From Madurella fahalii (Eukaryota; Ascomycota; Sordariomycetes; Sordariales), in NCBI GenBank assembly GCA_029876055.1, contig CM056877.1, positions 3,100,001 to 3,164,000 on the forward strand: a DNA stretch of 64,000 nucleotides. Direction: 5' to 3'. A program made the position numbers and the translations under genes. The notes below the pieces were generated by a model. That model had not been told where the DNA came from. It ran no database searches and worked only from the letters and a program-made list of their open reading frames with translations. Position 1 is the stretch's first letter. Every line of letters begins with the position of its first letter. Below, piece by piece: positions 46,401-57,508 of this stretch.

Positions 46401-49400
46401 ATGACGACAGATAATGCCACTGCAGAAGAAGGCAGCCAAGGTGCGGAGGGCCTATCAACCACACCACAGCCCGCAAACACGTCAGGCGCGAGCCCTGAGC
46501 AGGTGAATCAAATCTCCAAGGAGCCCGAGGCGCAAACTCTTCCTAGCCGAGATGATGGACCCCAGCCTCGGGATGGCGGGGGAGAAAAACCAGTTCGCCC
46601 CAAGAAGAGCAAGAAGGCCACTTATGCGGTAGCGGAAGGTTCCGACTCCAGCAATGGTTATGATTCGGACCTCGACATCACTCTAGGTCCGAACAATCTT
46701 GAAGAATACAGGGAGGTAGTCATCAAACATGCTGCCAAACTGGATGCAGCTGCCTTGTATCAAGCCTACCTGGAGAAGTTGGGGCGGAAGTCGCGTACGA
46801 ATAAGGAGGAGCTTGGATCCGAGCAGCACGGAAAGCCCACAGGAGGAAGTGAAGGGGACAAAAAGATGCTGAAGCTGAAGAAGGTCAAAGGCGCAACAAT
46901 GGTTAGAGGCATCATCGATTACACTAAAATGCTGGAGGACCGCATCAAAAAGCTGGAAGAGGCCGTGGCCGAGAGCACGAAACACCAGCTGCTGCAGCAA
47001 AAAACAGGCGCGGGTACAGCCGCCGCCGATACGAAACCGGAAGAGGTAGTTTCAGCAGAAAAGCACACAGAACTCATAATGGAGGCCAAGTTCTTCTCCT
47101 CCGAAGGCGAATTCAACCCGGACGGCGAATGGAAGGAAAACGTGGACAAGACTGGCTCCTACCAGTGCAGTACTGACCCCAAATACATCATCCGGGTACT
47201 GTATGCTTGGGCCAATGGCATCACGCCCAGGGACCTCCACGGGAATGCTCCGCTTCCCCACGAAATCGATATCCTGGGCTTCGGCATCCTGTCTGAGCCG
47301 ATCGCCGCCTTCTTTTCATCCCGGCTCAACTTCGCCGTGGGGAAGTCCCACCTCATACGGATGGGGGCACCATTTGTCCCCCTCATCCGCAACCTAGAGC
47401 CCGTCCGAGCCCAGCTTACCAAGCTGGAAGGCCGTTACGGGTAAGTTCAACAGGACCACTAATACTTGCTAGCGTAGGGCTGATAGAGATGGATGCGACG
47501 TTACGATAGGTCTGATGACGCCGGATCTCCTAATGCTACCCAAAACCGCGACGAGTCCATTGCGGGCTCAGGCGCTAAGGACGGCGACACAGCCAAGGAG
47601 GCCGATGACCCGCTGCCTTTCCCGGCCTCATCAGTTGAGGGGCCCGAAGAAGAACAGTTCGAGTCCAAGGAGGCCCTTGCTCACTTCCGCATCTTGCTTG
47701 AATTCGTCGATGTATACTTTGCCAGGCAACTTCTACTCCTCCAACGGTTGAGGCTCGGCCAGGAAGAGAAGATCGCGTTCCAAGATCTGTGGATGCTTTT
47801 CGACGCCGGTGATTCTATCTACTGCCCCTTTCAGGAGGGCGGTACTACTTACGGCTATTCCGACGACGGCCACACGACCAAGACGCGGTACCTTCCCCAG
47901 ATCTTCCGTGTGCTTGGTACGACCGGCGGCTTGCCTCTCCGCAAGACGCTGGCCCCGAGAGTCAAGATACGCGACGAGTACGATGACGACGACGACGTGT
48001 GGGGAAAACTTCTTGTCTCCGGTTTCTTCAAGCAGAAGGGCCTTACCAGAGCCGCCGTGACTCCTGCCTCTGGTAGGGCCCGGGATCGATTCACGCCCCT
48101 GCGTGTGGTCTGCTTCCATGTCGATTTTGACGGAGTCAGGTACGGCACTGTCCGGGAAATCTTTAGCTTCAAACCCTACGACGGACTGGTAGATATTAGA
48201 AGCCTCGAGGCGTATCCAACACAATATCTCCGCACCGAATCAAATCCGCAGACGAGCGAGCTCGACAGGTATCTCAGCAGGGGGAGGAAGTTTATCGACG
48301 TCACCGCTGTGTCCCACCTTTCATACGAGAATCTCACCGTTGGAAATAGCCGTGAAGAGATCAATAGCGCTGTCATTGTCGACATCAAGCTAGCCTTCCA
48401 GGAGTACGAGGGGGCTTTTGCCTCTGGCGAGAGTGTTGTTCCCAAACTTACATCCCTCATTGGGTACTGGCCCCCGGCTTACGCCCCCGAGGTGTTGCAG
48501 CTTCACATCAGCGGGTGCGATAATCTGTGGTGCCACAACTCGTCGTGCATGAACGACTGCTACTCTAGCTTCCATGCAGATCAGGTGCAGAAGGTTGAGC
48601 CCAAGATGAAAGCGCTGCTCGAAGAACACGAGTCGGGCAAGCTAGATGATAAGGGGAGCCTCGAGAGGTTCAAGGCCTACATGGAGGAAAAGGACCTTAT
48701 CAGGTTGCTTCCCGGCACAGTTCCGGGGTTTGCCCTGCGGAACCGAAAATGGGGTGAGTACAAGGCCAGCACATCCGCTTTAATATGAAGCAGATTAACT
48801 GACACCAATGCAGTCCAACTTGATCTGGAGAAGCTCCAGAGTCTTCCACAAGGTGACGAGTGGCACAAACTCGTCTTGCCAACCGGCCACAGAGATATGG
48901 TCCAAGCAATGGTTGAGACACATACCAAAGGCTCGCAGGAGATGAAACAGGCTAGCATCGGCTCATCAGGCAAATTTGTCATGGACCTTGTTCAGGGGAA
49001 GGGTACGTGTACCTGCCAACGCCAGATTAATAGCCACCCACTAACATACGACCAGGCAGAGGATGCATCATCCTACTTCACGGGGTGCCAGGCGTCGGCA
49101 AGACATCAACGGCCGGTAGGGGACTTGGACCATTGGCTAGTTCCTTGTTCTAGAGTTGCTAACGACGATTGCAGAATGCGTGGCTTCGTACACCCGGCGA
49201 CCGCTGTACCCAATAACCTGCGGCAAGAAGTCTCTCTTCCCAATCAGAGGGTCCCATGCTGACGGCAACTAGGTGACATTGGCTACGTCCCGGAGGCGGT
49301 CGAGAAAAACATGGAAGGGCACTTCAAACTCGCTCACAAGTGGGGCTGTGTGCTGCTGCTCGACGAAGCTGATGTCTTCCTTGCAAAGCGGAGCGTGAGG

Positions 49401-50406
49401 ACACTATCATAATTACAGAGAGATCACGGTACGGTGTGGCTAACCAAAAACAGAAGGGCGATGTCAAGAGAAACGGACTGGTATCAGGTGTGAAGTTCCC
49501 CTCTTTACCTTGAAAAGGCCCATTTCTAACATGTGGACGCGACCAGTCTTTCTGAGGATCCTCGAGTACTACTCCGGCATCCTCTTCCTGACCACAAACC
49601 GCGTTGGCGCCATTGACGATGCCTTCCGCTCCCGCCTGCACCTGACGCTCTACTATCCCAAGCTCACGAAAAAGCAGACCATCAAGATCTGGAAGAACAA
49701 CCTCGACCGCCTCAAAGACATCAACAAGGCGCGCGAGGATGTCAACCAGTCGCCCATCGAGTTTGACAAGAAGAAGATCATCAAGTGGGTCGAAAGGAAC
49801 TGGGACACGCTGCAGTGGAACGGCCGGCAGATCCGCAATGCCTTTCAGACGGCCGTGGCCCTAGCCCAGTTCACGGCAAAGATGGAAGCCGAGGAGGACC
49901 GGCGTCGGTATTCGGGCAAAAAGACCACCGGCAAGCAGAGAAGCCGGAGCCGGAGCCGGACGCCGCGTCCGCCCGTCATGGGGGTTCACCACTTCAAGCT
50001 CATCGCCGACGCGTCGATGCAGTTCAGCGAGTACCTGCAGGAGACGCACGGCATTGACGAGGACCTGATGGCACACCGCGACGAGATCCGTGCCTTGGCT
50101 TTCGAGCCCAAGGTGAAGCGCAAGGAGTTGCAGGAGGTGGAATCGTCTTCAACGGAATCAGACTCGGACAGCGAATCTGACGATACCAAGACCGAGACGT
50201 CTCGTGAATCTACGGGGGAGCAAAGCAGCGATGAGAGTGGCAAGTCGGAATCAGAGGAAGAGGCGGACAAGAAAAAAACCAAGGGCAAAGGAAAAAAGGA
50301 AGCTACAGGTGGGTCTGAATCTAAGGCTAAGTCGTCTCAGGGAGGTAGAAAGGGAAAGGACCGGGAGAAGACCAGGAGTAAGGACAAGAAAAAGAGAAGC
50401 AAGTAA
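46401..50406 (+). CDS. AAA+ ATPase with DUF7025-type N-terminal half, eight exons
   Basis: Exons 46401-47440, 47510-48753, 48814-49002, 49056-49115, 49175-49222, 49273-49394, 49454-49487 and 49547-50406 give 1198 aa; every join keeps the frame. The N-terminal part is acidic and has a coiled-coil (about 170-190). The middle is the conserved region that precedes the ATPase in fungal AAA+ proteins of this type. Walker A is GVPGVGKT (834-841), Walker B LLLDEAD (888-894), and the second region of homology includes ILFLTTNRVGAIDDAFRSR. The C-terminus is Lys/Ser/Glu-rich (KGKGKKEATGG...KKKRSK), perhaps for nuclear targeting or nucleic-acid contact. Intron 5 (49223-49272) has a GC donor, GCAAGA. The substrate is unknown. 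Confidence 0.88.
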
Positions 50407-51414
50407 TTTGGACGTATTTCGGCCAGTGATTCCCCTTTCACTAGAAGGGAGACGAGAAATTACACTACCGTAACCGTCTTTTCGGTTACATGATCACTTT
50501 CCTGCCGGGAGTCTCGCCAGGGCACTGATGCTGCCATGGCTGCCCGGACATGCACCTCTTCCTCCAAGCTACAGAATTGGAAGACGTGGAACTGCTACTC
50601 TAAGCCATTGCTTTTTATTAGTCCCCCACCCTTATCTCCGATTTACATGAAACTATGTCCCGTCGCTGCCGTGTGCCATTGCTTCATTCTCAGCCTCCGT
50701 CCGTCTACTTCTCTTCTCTCCTCACTAGTCCACCCTCCCCTTCTGATCAGTATTCTCTCCCCTCTTCCTCTCGCCAATGCCTCTCCTATCTTCTATTCCT
50801 CTTACTCTTTCTCTCGGACCCGGCGCAACAGGATACCATGCTCATTGGATTGGCAGCGACACACTGATGCCGCAAAGGTTAGCATCTAGGCGTCTTGGCT
50901 ACGCACGCTCCCGCAGCACCATAGGTATTGCAGAAGATGTCCTTTCTGGATGAACTTCCGGAGGGGATCGTAAGCTCCACGCAGCCTTGCCAAGCGTCCC
51001 TACGAATTGTCGCTCAGCTGCTGCCCTCGCTGCCCCACGCTACGAACTCTGATTCGGGTCTTTATACATCTAGATGAAGCACAAATGGCTCCTCAAGACC
51101 GAATTATGGGAGTGAGCCTACGAGAGCAAGGTGTTGTGCGGTCCGCTATTTGTTCACCGGAGGTGAAAAGATTTACGGAAATGTCTCGTCGCAGAGATCT
51201 TGGGGTTTTCACGTTGGACAATGATTCTCGTTGTACCCATTCATGCACTTGCCATTGCTGGAGTTTCAGTTGGTTATGCGCCTGTATTACAGTGATGTGT
51301 GCAGTGGTTGGGACTATTGTAATTCTACCATTCTGTGCGGAGCCTGCTGGGGAAAAATGCGAACGATCTGTCGAGCCCATCAAAAGAGAAATAATTAAGG
51401 CATCGGAAGATAAA
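50407..51414. other. Intergenic, nothing recognised
   Basis: A CT-rich stretch (50640-50820) gives spurious open frames. The 3' flank of the F-box gene lies at the right; homology with the 41-kb paralogue begins near 51347. Confidence 0.5.
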
Positions 51415-52480
51415 CTACTCCTTGGCGTTGAGAAATCCTCCTGATTCCGTGAGGGCGGGTACTTCGACCGTAGCTGTTCCGTCACAACTTGCAGACCAAA
51501 GAGCCTGGGCCTCCGGGCACGACTCGAAGTGCTCAAGAAAGCCTTCGACCGTGTAGCACCGGTCCCTAAGGTGCAACCGGTCACGGAGATGGCCATCGCC
51601 GGGGTCGTTCTCGACAGCGACCTGGCATCCTATGCAGCTGACACGCGCCTCGACCCCATCCAGCTCGCGGTCAAGGCGCGGGAACGCCGTGGCGACCATA
51701 CACCTAATCACCTCCTCAATGTCGCTGGGTCGTTCGTCGCGGGGAAGAGAAAAATTGACGTCAGCGAGGTTGCTGCGCATGTCAGCGACAGACACCAGAC
51801 GGATGCGTTTATTCCGGAGTCTATCGTGCGCCGAGTAGTAGCCTGGAACTGTATGAACAACGGCTAGAGATTTGCGCAGTTCCGATGCCGGGCTCTTCGA
51901 GGCCTTGGCCAAGGCGTGCAGAGACATGACGCGAAATCTGGGTGCGTCTCTGAGGCAGCGAAAGCAGCAGCGCTGGAGCGTGGGCAAGAAGAGGAGCGGG
52001 CCGGAATGGCTGCAGGCGACGCACTCGTTCGAAGTGCAGCAGACGGTAGATGTCGTTGATGGCGAAGCGAGGCGCCAGCCCGGTGCGCAAGATGGCTCGG
52101 AAAGCCTCGAGCGCGTGGGTTGCAAGGGCGCGGTAAGGCTGCCAATCTGAAACGACAGACCGGGCGAGGCTGTTGACTTGGCGGAAGCGGAATGTGGAGA
52201 GGACGTCGAACTCGCGGAGAACGGCCAGCAGAAGCTCGGGCGGTAGCCGAGAGAGGGCCCCTAAGGATATTGAGAGGGAACGCGAAAGTGGCTTCTGGAT
52301 GGAGTCGAGGACGGGCGCGTGCTCGCGCGGGCTGGAATGGATCCCAACTAGGTCCCAATCTCGACGGTAATAGGACGTGACGAAAAGGATGGCGTCTTCG
52401 CTGTCAGGATCGCGGTCCTGCTGGCCCTGTTGCTCCATCTCGCCTTCGAAGTGATGTGCTTTGGCGGGGGTGGCTTTCAC
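51415..52480 (-). pseudogene. F-box protein, interrupted by a 2-bp deletion
   Basis: From ATG 52480 the frame has an acidic N-terminus and then an F-box: LSRLPPELLLAVLREFDVLS followed by TFRFRQVNSLARSV. It continues with ALEAFRAILRTGLAPRFAIN and DIYRLL. Near 52030 the reading shifts; the next frame carries CVACSHSGPLLFLPTLQRCC with a CxxC...CxxC zinc-like pattern and VMSLHALAKASKSPASELRK, ending at 51415. F-box proteins recruit substrates to SCF ubiquitin ligases. The RIP-mutated copy at 41-42 kb has two extra bases here that restore one frame, so this copy has lost two bases. It is otherwise free of RIP. Confidence 0.8.
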
Positions 52481-53440
52481 GTTGTAAGGAAGAGATCAGA
52501 CGAATGCCTCGACCATTGGACAGCCCCAGCAGGTTGATTCGCGCCTGGAGGAGGTTGCGGCCCGGAATTGCCCGGTCCTGCCCCAGAGTATTTCCGGGAG
52601 GAGTAGTCGAGGGTCTACCGACTGTCAAAAGTAACTGAGCCACATTCAGCCTCAAAGTTCAAACTCTGTTTAAAGTGTCAGCTTCTGCCTTGGGCCGTCA
52701 GGCACGTATTGAGGCTGCTGACACCGGTAGCTGGCGTTCCTCACCACGCCTCATCCGGCAAGAAAAGCCAATCAGGTGTCGATACGGTCAAGCACGTTGA
52801 ATCGGTGAAATAAATGTCTTGGGAACTGGGCTGGTGTGACTCGAGATCTGACGGCATCAACACGACAACTGGGCGATCTCCATGGTGGGGTCGTTGGCAT
52901 CTGTGGAGCACGCACGTACCAGGAGCTGCCAGAAAAGCAGAGCGCCAGCGCACTAAAGGGTGTGTGGTCTTGTCGTTTTAACTGTAGGGTGCCACCGGCT
53001 GTTTCGTGACTTTGGTACGTACCAAAGGGGCAGTATATACACCTCCGCTGGGGATTCACCTCTGCCGGGGCAAAAACCGATCAAACCAGCGTCTTATCTC
53101 AGGTGCTCAGACCAGCTGGGCGTGAGGTACCGCTTGTACCTGCCCTGCAGTGTCTTGGGCCCGCATCCCGTCAGGACGTCTATAAAGACCCTATAGATTT
53201 GTCCACAGGAACACGTCAACTCAATCAACACATCATCTCTTATTTTATTCATAGATCATACCAGTGTTTATAAAGTACCTACTTCAGCATTAGGGTTGAT
53301 ACTATTGAGGTCACCACTTACGGGAATGCTTCAATCATTCTATCACCAGGACTTTGGCTGATCAGATTTGCATATACTACGCCCCAATCTCATACGAGTT
53401 GATTAGAGATGTGTCTATCTCTCATATACGGACGTAGGTA
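52481..53440. other. Intergenic, nothing recognised
   Basis: No coding family, RNA gene or repeat is supported. Confidence 0.5.
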
Positions 53441-53499
53441 TCACTGGATCAGACGCAGCTGCTCTTCTAGCGCGGCAATTCGCCGTGTTGCCTCATCTG

Positions 53500-53690
53500 C
53501 ACGCTGACGCTCCAACTCTGCACGCTGATGCTCCGACTCTGCACGCTGACGCTCCAACTCTGCATGCTGATGCTCCGACTCTGCCTGCTGGCGCTCCAAC
53601 TTTGCACACTGGCGCTCCAACTCTGCACGCTCACGCTCCAACTTTGCACACTGGCGCTCCAACTCTGCACGCTCCCGCTCGAAGTCTTGG
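53500..53690 (-). repeat. 21-nt coding minisatellite (coiled-coil heptads)
   Basis: About nine units of 21 nt (plus strand CTGCACGCTGACGCTCCAAC type) encode seven-residue units such as ELERQRA and ESEHQRA. The unit length equals one heptad, so copy-number change lengthens the coil without breaking it. Confidence 0.88.
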
Positions 53691-53810
53691 ACTAAGGTGA
53701 ATGTGTTCTCCTCACCATAGTCACCACTTTGGTATGTCCCTTGATGAATGCTCCGGGCCTTGAGGAAGATGTTCCGAAGTCGTTCGTACGTCAGGATAAC
53801 CTGAGGATCC

Positions 53811-53939
53811 CTGTTAAGCTGTTAGTGTTTTTTTTCTTTTTTATTCTTTTTTTTTTTTTTTTTTTTAGTTTGTTTGTTTTGGTTGGTTGTTTGGTTTTGG
53901 GGGGGGGGTGGGGGGGAGAGGAGAGAACGGGGAACAAAC
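53811..53939 (-). other. Homopolymer-rich intron
   Basis: The intron of the previous gene contains an A run of about 20 on the coding strand and C-rich runs, all within 129 nt. Such tracts are prone to length change and sequencing error. Confidence 0.7.
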
Positions 53940-54826
53940 CGTGAGATTCCAGCAGCGGCCTCGGCAGTGGAAGGGCGACAAAAAGCTCTCGGCAAACCAG
54001 CGGGACCGAGAAAGTCAGAGATGTAGAGGCCAAGTTGGCCGTCGGGTTGCTTGGCGAGTTTATCATCGTAAATGGTTTCGAAATATTGGGCCCAAGTACC
54101 TGTGGTGGTGGCGCCATCTACCACAAGTAAAGCGACTTTAGCCCTTGTCGCATTTGGATATTGGGCGTCGAGGACCATGACTGCTTGAATTTCGCCCTTA
54201 GCACACTCGATGTACTGAACCACCTTTCTCTCCACGTGGCTTCGAGGCTCGCTCTACGAGACCTCGCCAACCAGGCAAGGAAGCTTATTCATGGCGGGAC
54301 CAAATGCGAAGTCGCCTTGCTTGAGGATTTCATCCTTTTTCGCGATGCGAGATGTACTGAAATTGCGGATATCCTGAGTAATCCGTCGGCGAATGGTGGC
54401 ATCTTGAATGGTTGCAGTGAATCGAGCAAGGCTGATTTCGATGTAGCAATGAGCCCCAACCAGGAACTGGGAATGGAGGCTGGTTTCAACCATGATGTCG
54501 ATATAGGCGATGCCGGACTGGTAGTCGTATTCGAATCGGCGGATCTCTAACTCGTCAAGCTCAATCAGCTTTTCGTTAAGACGCGCGCTCAGGTCCCACG
54601 CAAAGTCAGCCGGACAGCGCAAGCTGATGATCGATTCGGTACCGCGGCGGTGTGCGTCAACAATGTATTCGACAATCTGGTCGAACGTGTAGCCATCCAC
54701 TGAAACGATGTCAATGCAATGCTCATGCTCGGACTCGGACTCGGGGGAGGTGGGCAGAGCGGAGAGGTCCAGAGAAGCCATGGCTGCACCCATCGTCACC
54801 TCGGAAGGATCGCGCGCGGCCGTCAT

Positions 54827-56880
54827 CGTCGCGGGGAAGGAATTTGTTGTAGTTGGAATCGACCGATCGAAATTGATCGTGGAGGAAAAATCACTTTACC
54901 TGCTGTTTTTGCCAAGGCCTTCTTGGGAGGCCCGAGCTCGACGCTAATTGTGAAGTGACGTTATGAGGCACGTGAGGTGTCGAGTCAAAAAAATGCACAA
55001 AAGGCCGGCTGAAGCCAGTCAGTCCCGGCGGGTGGGCTTAAGAGTTAGGGTTAAAGCTGGATCCTTCCCCTCCTGCTGATTAACCAAATTTTTGGCAACC
55101 GAGAACATTGGCACACCGCACCAAAAGAACCCCTGCATCGGACCCCTCTCTCGTCCTCCATCGCCGCGTCGATACCAATTGCGACCTCGCTGGGACCACA
55201 GCGGTAGCATCACCCGACTTACGAAAATGGCGACAGCAGTAGACCGAGAGGAAGTATTCATCGAGATCTTTTCTATAATGAAGTTAGATATCTTATACTT
55301 AGCTCTTGATAGGTAGGGAACTAATAGGGATTGAAAATTACTTTTCTCGGAGCTTAAAATCACAATCCGGATACGGCAGTTCAGCAGGCTGCAGTACCTT
55401 AGTTTCGGCGCTATCTTTATAGGGCTCGAACCTGGCGACGATGCCCTAGACTCGCTCGAGTACAGCTTTGTTGGCAGAGCTTGCTTGTAGGTATAGACAC
55501 TGGCTTTCCCCGGGCTAGGAGAGTCGTCTACTGTACCTTTAGCTGCTCCGGCTTCTTAGGCACAGGTTCTTTGCCCTTGGGCAACCCATCTTCAATGTAT
55601 CTAACATTGTAGGTACGTGTGCTGGTCCGCTTGAGCTGCTCCTGGAATTTAGTGTATTTGGCGGTAGGCTACAAACTCGGCTCTGCCATTACAATCAGGG
55701 GTAAATAGTCAATTGTTGATCAGGAATATAAACTTCCTCCTGTTCAAATTTCTCTTTATAATGTCTGCACCCTATTTATTTATATCGATGTGCTCTCATT
55801 GATTGGATGGAGTCGAGAACTGTGAGGAGGTGGAGGACCGAGAAGACGCGTACCTTGTTATGTTAGCTACACTACAGATCGTGATAAGGTGTCGATAGTA
55901 TGAGGACGTACCTGCTACCAAACTTCAGGACGAGAAAAATTACGAGTGTCTATCAATGCAGTCTCGAATGCTCTAGGATGAATAGCGGAGCGAACAGGCG
56001 AGCGATAAGGACGGAGCGGCCCGCGGCGATGATGGGGCGGAGCTGCACATAGAACCAGGTAGATTGTGGTTCGATTGGACATACACGTGGCTCGGGCGGA
56101 TGTTGGGCATATGGAAAGCATGGAAATGCCTGCAAGTGCCCAGCATTGTGCCAATCACTAGCAGGGATTGGCAGACAAAAAAACACAGTGGAGCGGTAGT
56201 AGAAACGTTTCCCGAACGGCATGATGCTGAGTCGGACATACTGCCCAAGAGGCCCTTTAAATATATTGAAAGACGGGCTACTTGCTGCCATTAGATCTTC
56301 AATTTGGGCCACAACCTTATTCTAGCCTCAACGACAAAGCGCCATTTGGCTGCGCTTTGAGACTGTACGGACGGATGGCTCTGTTCCTGTAAAAACATCA
56401 ATCAACCTAAAACGCTATAACGTAGCAGACAGGCAGCCGAGTCCAGACCAACGTGCATGAAACGGACGTGGTGCCGCCATTGGAAGGTACACAGTTGCAC
56501 ATTTTTATTTTTTTTTTTTATTTTTCCGACAGTTTTATTGAGGGAATGTAGTGTCGCTTCCGGATCAACGGATTTGCCGTATGGCAGGGTGTAATTTGAG
56601 TGACTGCAGTGGATTGTAATTGAGGCGAGGGATGGCGATGCCTTCATTTTCATGTCTCGGCATGCTTTTAGATCTGTTGGTGAGGATCTGAAGATCGCCC
56701 GGTTCTGTCGTTATGACGTCCTAGATCCAAGATAACTGGTAATTAACTGCGAGTTGGCCGATGATAAGAACGGACCAATGTCAGGCCGCACACCACCATT
56801 AAGAACAAGTCGCTTGAATCTCCCTCAACTACAATCCGAATACCCCATTCCCTTCATCAGATATCGCTTAAAAAGAGGAA
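54827..56880. other. Intergenic with one repeat-like relic
   Basis: A minus-strand frame near 55690-55530 (KYTKFQEQLKRTSTRTYNVR, then YIEDGLPKGKEPVPKKPEQL) looks like a fragment of a formerly coding sequence, stop-ridden towards 55320. An A/T homopolymer lies at about 56508-56522. No intact gene. Confidence 0.35.
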
Positions 56881-57473
56881 ATGGCAGACTTTGACATTGG
56901 CCCCCTCCCAAAGAAAATTACTGGCGGCTGCCTTTGCGGCAAGATCCGCTACACCGTCAACTTCCCGGAGAATCACGACTTCAAAGATGGCGTCAGTCGA
57001 ACCAATCAACCCCCATCATACCAACCAACACCTGCCGGTACGAACTGACCGTTGACAAACCCCAGAGCGGAACCTGCCAGTGCACCCAGTGCAGGAAGAG
57101 CACCTCGTCCCTCTTCTTCATGTACCACAAGGTCTCCTGGTCCTCTGTAACCTGGGACTCTAAAGACACGTGGAAGAATTACTATTGCACCGAGGGCAAC
57201 GCCAGACCGTTCTGCAGCAACTGCGGCACCTTTATCGGCTGGCGGCGCGAGGTGGGTCCGAATATCAGCATCGCTATTGGCACCATTGATCCCCTCTACC
57301 TGTTTGGCGAGGGCTGGGAAGCGTCTGGTGGTGAAGTACCTAAAGGCGGATTCGGCAGGGCGCTGGCAAATGGTTGTGGTGGACATGAGTGGGTCAAGAA
57401 TGAGATACCGGGGGTGACTGATAGTCTGGAGTTGGTCGGGTGCAATGGGAGGGGCGAGAGGATGGAGGAGTAG
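56881..57473 (+). CDS. GFA/CENP-V-type zinc protein, two exons
   Basis: Exon 1 is 56881-56991 and exon 2 is 57066-57473, with a 74-nt intron (GTCAGT...AACTGACC...CCCCAG), giving 172 aa. The cysteines match the glutathione-dependent formaldehyde-activating enzyme (GFA) fold: GGCLCGKIRY, then TCQCTQCRKS and, further on, PFCSNCGTFIGW. These bind one or two zinc ions. Family members bind glutathione adducts or have lost catalysis, so formaldehyde activity is not assured. It converges with the CorA-like gene, whose stop is only 35 bp away. Confidence 0.88.
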
Positions 57474-57508
57474 CTTTTACTGAGCGGAGCAATCCAACTT
57501 TGTCGTCC

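Larger units (their letters stand above)
53441..54826 (-). pseudogene. Uncharacterised fungal protein, one stop codon, coiled-coil tail
   Basis: Exon 1 (54826-53940) and exon 2 (53810-53441) are joined by a 129-nt intron (GTTTGT...CACTAACAG...TTAACAG). The frame totals 418 codons with one TAG at about 54254-54256, where GEVS-stop-SEPRSH suggests an original Trp (TGG to TAG). The N-terminal half contains PTSPESESEHEHCIDIVSVD and a region ending MNKLPCLVGEV. The part after the stop has QYIECAKGEIQAVMVLDAQY, DFLGPAGLPRAFCRPS and, in exon 2, DPQVILTYERLRNIFLKARS. The C-terminus is a heptad-repeat coiled coil. No function is known. The intron holds unusual A and C/T homopolymers. Confidence 0.65.

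Noticed and set aside
49785..50057. 90-aa plus frame overlapping the last exon of the AAA+ gene
   Set aside because: Out of frame with an intact conserved gene, with no independent signal.
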